Assembly: GCA_012960055.1 (NCBI GenBank)
Contig: DUCA01000172.1
Span: forward strand, 1 to 14,642
Reading direction: 5' to 3'
DNA length: 14,642 nt
Origin: Cycloclasticus sp.
Lineage (GTDB): Bacteria > Pseudomonadota > Gammaproteobacteria > Methylococcales > Cycloclasticaceae
Position numbers and translations under genes: made by a program. A model generated the notes under the pieces. It worked only from the letters and a program-made list of their open reading frames with translations. It was not told the origin of the DNA and did not search any database. This document shows, one piece after another, positions 7,024 through 14,022 of the stretch (within the stretch, counting starts at the first letter, position 1; each line of letters opens with the position of its first letter).

Positions 7024-8511
7024 ATGCAATTTGTTTCAACAAAGGGTCAAATCGATAAACTTTCAACACCTTGCCTTATCTTGCCAGTTTTCAGCAAAGG
7101 CAAACAGACTGAGGTAACTGACACCTTCGACCAAGCCCACGGTAAACAAATTTCTGCCGTTTTAAAACAAGGCGATGCAACAGGCAAAGCCGGTAACACC
7201 TTGTTATTACAGATGCCTGCGGGTAGCAAAACAAAACGCGTTCTTCTTGTTGGTATTGGAGAGCAAGGAAAAACAACCGATGTTGACTTTAATAAAGCCT
7301 CAAGCGCGTCTATCAATGCACTTAAAAGCTTGCCGATTAAATCCATTTGTTCGGCACTGCTTACTGTTGAGGTAGTCGATAAAAATGATGATTGGAAAGT
7401 TCGCCAATTAGTCCTTAAATCACGTGAAGCGCTGTATCAATATACTGAAACATTAACCACATCGGCACCCGACGCATATGTTCTAGAGACCTGTCAGTTA
7501 CTGGTAACTAGCGATAGCTCTGCCGCATCAATAGACAAAGCGGCCACGATTGCTTCAAGTATAGCTAACGGCGTTGATAGCGCAAAAAAATTAGCCAATT
7601 TACCTGGCAATATCTGCACCCCTACTTACTTAGCCGATACCGCACAGGCATTAGGCAAAGAACACAAATCACTTAAAGTCACCGTACTTGATGAAGCGAA
7701 AATGGAAAAACTTGGCATGGGCTCGTTATTGTCCGTGTCACGTGGCTCTCGCGAACCTGCAAAGCTGATCACCATGGAGCACAAAGGCGGACCGGCTTCT
7801 CAAAAACCCATCGTTATTGTTGGCAAAGGCTTAACCTTTGATGCCGGCGGCATTTCCATCAAACCGTCAGCAGCAATGGATGAAATGAAATACGACATGT
7901 GTGGTGGTGCCAGCGTGTTTGGCGTAATGCAAATGTGTGCTGAATTAAACCTAGCCATCAACGTGGTCGGCGTTGTTCCTTCATCAGAAAACCTACCTGA
8001 TGGCGATGCCAACAAACCTGGCGATATCGTTACCAGCATGGCAGGCTTGACCATCGAAATCCTCAACACCGATGCCGAAGGCCGTCTAATTTTATGCGAT
8101 GCATTGACCTATTGTGCTAAATTTGAACCCGATGTAGTGATTGATATTGCCACATTAACCGGCGCTTGCGTCGTCGCATTAGGCAAACACGCAACCGGCT
8201 TGTTAGGCAATAACGATGAACTTGCCAACGAACTGTTAGGCGCCGGCATAAAAGCAGGAGATAAAGCATGGCAATTACCGCTATGGGACGAATATCGTCC
8301 TCAGTTAAAAAGCAACTTCGCTGATTTAGCCAATATTGGCGGCCCTGCTGGCGGCACCATTACCGCTGCCTGCTTCTTGTCGCGCTTTACTGAAGATTAC
8401 AAATGGGCACATCTAGACATTGCCGGCACTGCATGGAAATCCGGCGCGGATAAAGGCGCAACCGGCCGACCTGTACATATGCTCAGTCAGTTCATTTTGG
8501 ATCGTTGCTAG
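7024..8511 (+). CDS. pepA: Cytosol (leucyl) aminopeptidase PepA, M17 family
   Basis: A 495-residue dizinc/dimanganese aminopeptidase that removes N-terminal residues from peptides in the cytoplasm. The N-terminal macrodomain-like part covers about 1-165 and the catalytic domain about 180-495. Metal ligands are visible as K268, D273 (VGKGLTFDAGG), D291 (MKYDMCGG), D350 and E352 in the signature NTDAEGRL (348-355). Catalytic K280 and R354 are present. Each is two less than the E. coli number, so the alignment has no gaps there. In E. coli PepA also binds DNA (carAB control, Xer recombination); whether this one does cannot be told. ATG 7024 has GGGG 7 bases upstream. It is the first gene of pepA-holC-valS, with holC starting 16 bases after its stop. 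Confidence 0.96.
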   Translation: MQFVSTKGQIDKLSTPCLILPVFSKGKQTEVTDTFDQAHGKQISAVLKQGDATGKAGNTLLLQMPAGSKTKRVLLVGIGEQGKTTDVDFNKASSASINALKSLPIKSICSALLTVEVVDKNDDWKVRQLVLKSREALYQYTETLTTSAPDAYVLETCQLLVTSDSSAASIDKAATIASSIANGVDSAKKLANLPGNICTPTYLADTAQALGKEHKSLKVTVLDEAKMEKLGMGSLLSVSRGSREPAKLITMEHKGGPASQKPIVIVGKGLTFDAGGISIKPSAAMDEMKYDMCGGASVFGVMQMCAELNLAINVVGVVPSSENLPDGDANKPGDIVTSMAGLTIEILNTDAEGRLILCDALTYCAKFEPDVVIDIATLTGACVVALGKHATGLLGNNDELANELLGAGIKAGDKAWQLPLWDEYRPQLKSNFADLANIGGPAGGTITAACFLSRFTEDYKWAHLDIAGTAWKSGADKGATGRPVHMLSQFILDRC

Positions 8512-8527
8512 TCAAACCAACACCCGC

Positions 8528-8950
8528 ATGACTCGAATCGATTTTTATGTGTTACCCGATGCCAGCATAAATCAGCAGCAACTTTTTGCTTGCCGGCTTG
8601 CTCAAAAAGCCAGCAAGCAAGGGCATCGCGTCTATATCCACACCGAATCTGAAGAACAGTCTAAAAAACTGGATGAATTGTTGTGGTCGTTCTCCGCCAC
8701 CAGTTTTGTACCTCACACCACGGACGCGAATGAGTGCGCTGATAACCCCGTGTATATCAATCACAGCGGCGACCCGTTAGACATTCACGATGTGCTCATC
8801 AATTTAACCCAGCAAACGCCCGATTGTTTTGGACGATTTAAACGTTTTGCCGAACTTCTCAACCAAGATGAAGCGATTAAACAGGCTGGGCGGGAGCGGT
8901 TTAAGTTTTATAAAAGTCGAGGCTATCCGTTACATACGCACAAATTGTGA
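8528..8950 (+). CDS. holC: DNA polymerase III chi subunit HolC
   Basis: A 140-residue chi subunit of the clamp-loader assembly of the replicative polymerase. It binds psi (HolD) and the C-terminal tail of single-stranded DNA-binding protein. Recognisable family segments are TRIDFYVLPD at the start, ACRLAQKASKQGHRVYI at about 21-37, ELLWSF near 50-55, SFVPHT near 59-64, and the C-terminal RERFKFYKSRGYPLHTH. The reading frame is open 36 codons upstream into pepA, but the ATG at 8528 is chosen because homologous sequence begins exactly there. No Shine-Dalgarno sequence is evident, and it starts 16 bases after pepA, so reinitiation or coupling is likely. A rho-independent terminator follows immediately. 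Confidence 0.93.
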   Translation: MTRIDFYVLPDASINQQQLFACRLAQKASKQGHRVYIHTESEEQSKKLDELLWSFSATSFVPHTTDANECADNPVYINHSGDPLDIHDVLINLTQQTPDCFGRFKRFAELLNQDEAIKQAGRERFKFYKSRGYPLHTHKL

Positions 8951-8954
8951 TTTT

Positions 8955-8989
8955 AGGCTTATGCCCTTTGGGTATTGAGCCTGTTTTTT
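8955..8989 (+). terminator. Rho-independent terminator after holC
   Basis: A hairpin of AGGCT-t-ATGCCC, loop TTT, GGGTAT-tg-AGCCT (11 pairs including one G-U, with a small internal loop), followed by G and six T. It begins 4 bases after the holC stop, so it should end the pepA-holC transcript and make valS a separate unit. Confidence 0.85.
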
Positions 8990-9054
8990 AGGCGAATTCC
9001 ACCATAGCTATTCTAATTATTAGTTTTGCAGAAAAACTTCGGGGTGAAAGTAGT

Positions 9055-9121
9055 GGGCGACTTTTTTTCTTGTTACTCTTTTGTTGCTGAAGGAAAAAGA
9101 ATAACTCGCCTTTTAGGGCGA
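9055..9121. repeat. Imperfect extragenic palindrome
   Basis: Outer arms GGGCGA (9055-9060) and TCGCC (9106-9110), with inner arms GTTACTCTTTT (9072-9082) and AAAAGAATAAC (9095-9105) that pair with one mismatch around a loop of about 12 bases. The left arm has an unpaired CT-rich stretch between outer and inner parts. A second, mutually exclusive small hairpin, TCGCC-TTTTAG-GGCGA (9106-9121), reuses the right arm. The look is of a degraded dispersed palindromic (REP-like) element. Without the genome I cannot show that it recurs. Confidence 0.5.
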
Positions 9122-9213
9122 AACCTAATACATAAAATCAGCAAAACACTTCGCGAATAAAACTCCTCATAGAAAATATACGTTAGCAATAACCTCATCT
9201 TCATCGACAAGGC

Positions 9214-9219
9214 TATAAT
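9214..9219 (+). promoter_or_regulatory. Likely -10 box of the valS promoter
   Basis: A perfect TATAAT lies 34 bases before the valS ATG and after the upstream terminator. There is no recognisable TTGACA-like -35 at 16-18 bases and no TG extension, so strength and factor dependence are uncertain. Confidence 0.5.
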
Positions 9220-9252
9220 ACCGCCCTTCAGAATCAACGATTAAGCCGCACG

Positions 9253-12018
9253 ATGGAAAAGACATACGCCCCGCACGACATTGAATCTCGCTGGTATAGC
9301 CAATGGGAACAACAAGGTTACTTCCAACCTAAAGGGGGTGATTCAGCCTATTGCATCATGATCCCACCGCCCAATGTCACGGGCAGTTTGCATATGGGGC
9401 ATGCCTTTCAAGACACCATCATGGACTCGCTTACGCGCTACCATCGTATGCAAGGCAACAACACCCTTTGGCAAGCAGGTAGCGACCACGCAGGCATTGC
9501 CACCCAAATGGTGGTTGAACGTCAACTCAACGCCGAAGGCAAAACGCGCCACGATTTAGGCCGTGAAAACTTTGTAGAACGTATTTGGGAGTGGAAAGAA
9601 GAATCCGGCAACACCATTTCGCAACAATTACGTCGCATGGGCTCATCGCTTGATTGGTCGCGTGAACGCTTCACCATGGATGAAGGCTTGTCCAAAGCCG
9701 TGAATGAAGTCTTTGTAAAATTACACGAAGAAGGCTTAATTTATCGTGGCAAACGCCTGGTGAACTGGGATCCTAAATTACACACAGCGGTGTCTGATTT
9801 AGAGGTCATTTCGCAAGAAGAACAAGGCCACATGTGGCATATGCGCTACCCATTAGCCGATGGCAGTGGCGAATTAGTCGTCGCCACCACACGACCAGAA
9901 ACCATGTTGGGCGATGCTTGCGTAGCCGTTCACCCGTCCGACGAACGCTATCAACACCTGATTGGTAAAACCGTTGCGCTACCACTTTGCCAACGTGAAA
10001 TACCTATCATTGCCGATGATTACGTTGACCCTGAGTTTGGCACCGGTTGCGTAAAAATCACTCCTGCGCATGACTTTAACGATTATGAAGTAGGCCAACG
10101 CCACAACATGCCGTTAATCAACATCTTCACAAAAGATGCCTGTATTGACGACGACGCGCCTGAGAAATACCGTGGCATGAATCGCGTAGAAGCGCGCAAA
10201 AAAATCGTCCAAGACCTCGATGATTTAGGCTTACTGGTTAAAGTAGACGACCACATGCTGATGATTCCCCGTGGGGACCGTTCGGGCGTCATCATTGAAC
10301 CATTACTGACCGATCAATGGTTCGTAAAAGCCAAACCACTGGCTGAACCGGCGATTGAAGCGGTTAAAAGCGGCAAAATTAAATTCGTGCCTGAAAATTG
10401 GGACAAAACCTATTACAACTGGATGAACGATATCCAAGACTGGTGTATTTCACGTCAAATTTGGTGGGGACATAGAATCCCTGCTTGGTACGATGCCAAC
10501 GGCAACATCTACGTTGGTCGCAACGAAGCGGAAGTTCGCGAGAAACATCAACTGGCTAACGAGCTTGCACTAACACAAGACGAAGACGTACTGGACACCT
10601 GGTTCTCCTCTGCTCTTTGGCCATTTTCCACCCTAGGCTGGCCGGATAAAACACCCGAGCTAGACACCTTCTACCCAACCAGCGTACTGGTCACCGGTTT
10701 CGACATCATCTTCTTCTGGGTTGCCAGAATGATTATGATGGGCTTGAAATTTATGGACGATGTGCCCTTCAAAGAAATATACATTCACGGCCTTGTGCGC
10801 GATGCAGAAGGCCAAAAAATGTCTAAATCTAAAGGCAATGTACTCGACCCAATTGATCTGATTGACGGTATCACCTTAGAAGCCTTATTAGAAAAGCGTA
10901 CCAAAGGGCTCATGCAGCCCAAAATGGCTGCAAAAATCGACAAAGACACACGTAAACACTTCCCTGATGGCATTCCTTCCTTCGGTACCGACGCCTTACG
11001 TTTCACTTTCGCCTCACTGGCATCCACCGGTCGTGATATTCGCTTTGATTTGAACCGTATTGAAGGCAACCGCAACTTCTGCAATAAACTGTGGAATGCG
11101 ACACGCTACGTGCTAATGAATACCGAAGGCGAAGACACCGGCCTTGATCATGAAGCCTGCGACTACAGTCTGCCAGACAGATGGATTATTTCGCGTTTAC
11201 AACGAACAGAAGCCAGCGTGACGGCCTCTATCGAGAAATACCGTTTTGATTTAGCCGCCCAATCACTATACGAATTCCTATGGAACGAATACTGCGATTG
11301 GTATTTAGAATTATCAAAACCGATTCTATTTGATGAAAACAGTAGAGATGAACAAAAAAGAGGCACACGACAAACCCTTATTCGCGTGTTAGAAACCGTG
11401 TTGCGCCTACTGCATCCTATTATGCCATTCATCACCGAAGAAATTTGGCAACAAGTTGCACCCTTGGCTGGTAAGTCAGGCGACACGATTATGCTTCAAC
11501 CCTTCCCTAAATCAGACGACAGTAAAATCTCCGCTGCCGCGGAACAAGACATGCAATGGATCATGGACTTTGTGATGGGTATTCGAAAAATTCGTGGTGA
11601 GATGAATATCGCACCAGGAAAACTACTGCCCGTTTTACTTAAAAACAGTTCGGATGACGATCAACAGCGCCTTTCTAGCAACACATTGTTAATTGAAAAG
11701 TTAGCACGTTTAGAGTCCATCACCACCTTATCAAGCAACGACGAAGCGCCTCAGTCAGCCACCGCACTGGTTGGCGACATGCAAGTGCTTATCCCTATGG
11801 CTGGGTTGATTGACAAACAAGCCGAGCTTGATCGACTGAACAAAGAAATTGATAAGCTAGAAAAAGAAAACGCACGCATTAGCGGAAAGCTGTCAAATGC
11901 ATCTTTCGTGGATAAAGCACCCGCTGCGGTGGTTGAAAAAGAGAAAGCCAAGCAAGCCGATATTTCTTCAAAGCTTAATAACCTAAACGAGCAAAAAGAA
12001 AAAATCGCATCACTGTAA
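9253..12018 (+). CDS. valS: Valyl-tRNA synthetase
   Basis: A 921-residue class I aminoacyl-tRNA synthetase that charges tRNA-Val in the cytoplasm. The ATP-binding HIGH motif is HMGH at 47-50 (PPPNVTGSLHMGH) and the KMSKS loop is at 522-526. The CP1 editing domain that clears mischarged threonine lies between the two, about 190-340, and contains the TTRPETMLGD motif. The Rossmann core resumes with WCISRQIWWGHRIPAWY, DTWFSSALWPFSTLGW, and DIIFFWVARMIMMG. The anticodon-binding helical domain follows KMSKS. The C-terminal coiled-coil arm is at about 855-921 (DRLNKEIDKLEKENARI), characteristic of ValS. Length is close to E. coli (951). The start is the only ATG before the catalytic fold; its ribosome binding site is weak. 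Confidence 0.97.
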   Translation: MEKTYAPHDIESRWYSQWEQQGYFQPKGGDSAYCIMIPPPNVTGSLHMGHAFQDTIMDSLTRYHRMQGNNTLWQAGSDHAGIATQMVVERQLNAEGKTRHDLGRENFVERIWEWKEESGNTISQQLRRMGSSLDWSRERFTMDEGLSKAVNEVFVKLHEEGLIYRGKRLVNWDPKLHTAVSDLEVISQEEQGHMWHMRYPLADGSGELVVATTRPETMLGDACVAVHPSDERYQHLIGKTVALPLCQREIPIIADDYVDPEFGTGCVKITPAHDFNDYEVGQRHNMPLINIFTKDACIDDDAPEKYRGMNRVEARKKIVQDLDDLGLLVKVDDHMLMIPRGDRSGVIIEPLLTDQWFVKAKPLAEPAIEAVKSGKIKFVPENWDKTYYNWMNDIQDWCISRQIWWGHRIPAWYDANGNIYVGRNEAEVREKHQLANELALTQDEDVLDTWFSSALWPFSTLGWPDKTPELDTFYPTSVLVTGFDIIFFWVARMIMMGLKFMDDVPFKEIYIHGLVRDAEGQKMSKSKGNVLDPIDLIDGITLEALLEKRTKGLMQPKMAAKIDKDTRKHFPDGIPSFGTDALRFTFASLASTGRDIRFDLNRIEGNRNFCNKLWNATRYVLMNTEGEDTGLDHEACDYSLPDRWIISRLQRTEASVTASIEKYRFDLAAQSLYEFLWNEYCDWYLELSKPILFDENSRDEQKRGTRQTLIRVLETVLRLLHPIMPFITEEIWQQVAPLAGKSGDTIMLQPFPKSDDSKISAAAEQDMQWIMDFVMGIRKIRGEMNIAPGKLLPVLLKNSSDDDQQRLSSNTLLIEKLARLESITTLSSNDEAPQSATALVGDMQVLIPMAGLIDKQAELDRLNKEIDKLEKENARISGKLSNASFVDKAPAAVVEKEKAKQADISSKLNNLNEQKEKIASL

Positions 12019-12063
12019 GCAAAAGGCGTAAGCTGCTTACTGTCTCTGCTTAGGATAGGAACA

Positions 12064-12534
12064 GTGCCTGTTGCTAAAACATTATTACTGGTTGCCCACA
12101 CGCCATCGGTTAATTTGCAGAAATTAGCCGATGCGATGGTGCGTGGCGCTCAACACCCTGATATTGAAAACGTAGACATACGCCACGTCGCGCCGTTACA
12201 AGCATCCGCCGACGACGTGCTTGAGGCTGATGCCATTATGCTGCTAACGCCTGAAAATCTCGGCTATATGAGCGGCGCAATGAAGGACTTCTTTGACCGT
12301 ATTTATTATCCGTGCCTAGAAAAACAGCAAGGACTACCTTGCGCCATTATTATTCGCGCGGGACATGATGGAACAGGCACAAAACGCGCGTTAGAAAGCA
12401 TCCTGACAGGGCTGAAATGGCGCATCGTTCAAGACGTTTTAACCTGCCGCGGTGATTTCCAAGAAGACTTTGTAACGCAATGTGAAGAACTCGGCATGTG
12501 CATGGCAGCCAGCTTAGACGCTGGCATTATTTGA
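12064..12534 (+). CDS. Flavodoxin-fold (NADPH-dependent FMN reductase-like) protein
   Basis: A 156-residue cytoplasmic protein of the flavodoxin / NAD(P)H:FMN-reductase superfamily. It begins with a strand and phosphate-loop-like segment (KTLLLVAHTPSVNLQKLADA, residues 5-24). It then has the typical LLTPENLGYMSGAMKDFFDR at 60-79, which matches the FMN isoalloxazine-binding TP-x-Y/N-G...K-x-FxDR pattern, and an IIIRAGHDGTGTKRAL segment at 95-110. The substrate is unknown. The start is a GTG at 12064 with an AGGA ribosome binding site about 5 bases upstream. It begins 45 bases after valS with no terminator between them, so it may share the valS transcript. It abuts the convergent DUF2970 gene, the stop codons being directly adjacent. 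Confidence 0.8.
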   Translation: MPVAKTLLLVAHTPSVNLQKLADAMVRGAQHPDIENVDIRHVAPLQASADDVLEADAIMLLTPENLGYMSGAMKDFFDRIYYPCLEKQQGLPCAIIIRAGHDGTGTKRALESILTGLKWRIVQDVLTCRGDFQEDFVTQCEELGMCMAASLDAGII

Positions 12535-12774
12535 TTAGCTAGGCAGTACCAACTGCACCACACCCACCACAATCATAATAAACAGAAAGACCATAATAAA
12601 GCCTGTCACAATAAACACCTTCGGGTTGCCGTGCTGAAAATCACGTTTTCTGCGCGATTCTTTAGACACCCCCAAAAACGACAACATTGTACTACCGACC
12701 ATTTGCCAAAAAGTTGGGGCTAAATCACGGTCTTTTTCCATTTTCTTTACCTTAACGTGTAAATTCATCGCCAT
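12535..12774 (-). CDS. DUF2970 family small membrane protein
   Basis: A 79-residue protein with one C-terminal transmembrane segment at about 54-76 (FIVTGFIMVFLFIMIVVGVV), preceded by FWQMVGSTMLSFLGV and the RDFQHGNP motif that marks DUF2970 proteins. The function of the family is unknown; members are common in beta- and gammaproteobacteria. Start choice is uncertain: ATG 12774 has GGGGA 8 bases upstream, ATG 12741 has AAGG at the same distance and would give 68 residues, and a GTG at 12789 is also possible. Its stop codon directly abuts that of the flavodoxin-like gene. The region upstream contains only gene remnants. Confidence 0.75.
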   Translation of the reverse strand: MAMNLHVKVKKMEKDRDLAPTFWQMVGSTMLSFLGVSKESRRKRDFQHGNPKVFIVTGFIMVFLFIMIVVGVVQLVLPS

Positions 12775-12848
12775 TTTATCATTCCCCACTCACTGTTTTC
12801 TCAGTAAAACTAAAAAAACCAACTACACTTTATCTTCCATGGAATGAC

Positions 12849-13500
12849 ATGGAACACATTATTAAACGCGAATTAAAGCGCTTATCCATTAAAAAATAGA
12901 CGCTGTTAGTACCGCTCAAGAGGCGCTGGATTATATAGAAATGGGCGCGCCAGATTTAATCCTTAGCGCCTACTACCTTAGCGATATGACCGACAACGAG
13001 CTCCTTCATATACTCAGAGAAGACAAAGCCAAACAAACTATTTTTTCGTATTGGTATCCAGTGTTACCGACATTAAACAACTCGATGCCGTTCGCCAAGC
13101 AGGTGTTGTCGCCATTCTACCCAAACCTTTCGTCACAAAAAATCTAGAGCTTGCACTAAAAACATCCCTCAGTCACTTAAACCCTGAAGAATTAGCACTG
13201 AATAGCACAGAGACTGATGACTTAAGAATTATCCTAGTGGATGACAGTGCTCTTGCACGTAAACATATCAGACGAACCCTCTCATCCATGGGGCTAGAAA
13301 ATGGATATAAAGCCGTCGGCCTGTTAGATTCAACTTAGTTTGACTTAATCGTGACCGACTACAATATGCCGGAAATGGATGGTCGAGAGTTGTCAGCTTA
13401 CATTAGAGAACAAAACATCTGCACCCATCATCATGGTTACCAGCAACACAATGAAAGCCGCCTCGCCGCCGTACAACAAGCCGGCGTCTCTGCCATCATG
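12849..13500 (+). pseudogene. Broken tandem-receiver (CheY-like x2) response regulator
   Basis: Remnant of a protein with two receiver domains. Pieces in successive frames: MEHIIKRELKRLSIKK, then stop (12849-12899); DAVSTAQEALDYIEMGAP..LLHILRED (from 12899); VSSVTDIKQLDAVRQAGVV...LPKPFVTKNLELAL (from 13051); and a second receiver with IILVDDSALARKHIRR, DLIVTDYNMPEMDGREL and ESRLAAVQQAGVSAIM. Lesions: the N-terminal strand and acidic pocket of receiver 1 are missing; frameshifts occur at an A6 run (12891-12896) and a T6 run (13041-13046); TAG is at 13336-13338; several codons around the second receiver's AVDG region look deleted; and a short stretch at about 13421-13450 reads correctly only in another frame (APIIMVTSNT). 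The C-terminus is replaced by pilC sequence. Receiver 1 has Ala where the phosphoacceptor Asp belongs (LILSAYYL); receiver 2 keeps Asp (VTDYN). It cannot encode a full protein. Confidence 0.85.
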
Positions 13501-13997
13501 CAGGTGAAGAAACGCTCACGCAAATTCAACCACTTGCTGGATAAAATGGTTTTAAAATGCCAGTTATTGGCGACATTATGAATAAAGCCGCTATCGCGCG
13601 GTATACAAGAACCTTATCGACTATGTCTGTTGCTGGCGTTCCTCTTGTTGAATCTTTGGAATCTGTCTCCGGCGCAACAGGTAACATTGTTTATGCCGAT
13701 GCCGTTTTGAACATGACGGAGTAAGTTGCTACCGGCATTCAACTACAACAATCCATGTTGAATGTTGGCTTATTCCCACATATGGTGGTACAAATGGTCG
13801 GCATTGGTGAAGAAACGGATTCAGTTGAAACCATGTTGGGCAAAGTTGTCGATTTCTACGAAGAAGAAGTCGATAACGCAGTTGACTCCCTCGCCAGCTT
13901 AATCGAACCATCGATTATGGCCATTTTAGGCGTTTTGGTCAGTGGTTTAATCGTTGCGATGTACCTACCCATCTTTATGCTAGGATCTGTTTTATAA
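13501..13997 (+). pseudogene. pilC: C-terminal remnant of type IV pilus platform protein PilC
   Basis: PilC is the inner-membrane platform of the type IV pilus machine, normally about 400 residues. Here only about 165 C-terminal residues remain, corresponding to the second T2SSF domain: KKRSRKFNHLLDKMVLK, MPVIGDIMNKAAIARYTRTL, STMSVAGVPLVESLESVSGA, then VATGIQLQQSM, VGIGEETDSVETMLGKVVDF and YEEEVDNAVDSLASL. The final membrane helix is IMAILGVLVSGLIVAMYLPI. A one-base loss in the AAAA run at 13554-13557 shifts the frame. An in-frame TAA at 13722-13724 (NMTE*VATG) interrupts a conserved stretch where a Glu codon would be expected. The 5' part and pilB are absent; the remnant continues in frame from the receiver pseudogene. 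A 13755-13997 fragment of about 80 residues is still open but lacks most of the domain. Confidence 0.9.
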
Positions 13998-14022
13998 AAG
14001 CTAAACAGCGGTTATTCCACAC

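Larger units (their letters stand above)
8990..9252. other. Gene-free spacer upstream of valS
   Basis: About 260 bases with no credible coding frame on either strand. It holds an inverted repeat at 9055-9121 and a consensus -10 box at 9214-9219. The remainder is AT-rich and I see nothing else in it. No tRNA or leader peptide was found. It is unusually roomy for this otherwise tightly packed window. Confidence 0.6.

Noticed and set aside
8990..9252. Riboswitch, T-box, leader peptide or tRNA upstream of valS
   Set aside because: No cloverleaf, no T-box-like sequence, and no start codon with ribosome binding site followed by valine-rich codons was found.
12028..12040. Small hairpin GTAAG-CTG-CTTAC between valS and the flavodoxin-like gene
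   Set aside because: Five A/T-rich pairs and no following T run. Not a credible terminator, and too small to call regulatory.
13351..13581. Independent small receiver-like gene
   Set aside because: It is a mid-section of the broken tandem receiver plus pilC sequence. It lacks the acidic pocket of a receiver and begins right after a nonsense codon in a conserved segment.
13755..13997. An 80-residue stand-alone membrane protein
   Set aside because: It is the C-terminal piece of PilC, and homology continues in frame upstream of the TAA at 13722. It may be translated but is best treated as a remnant.
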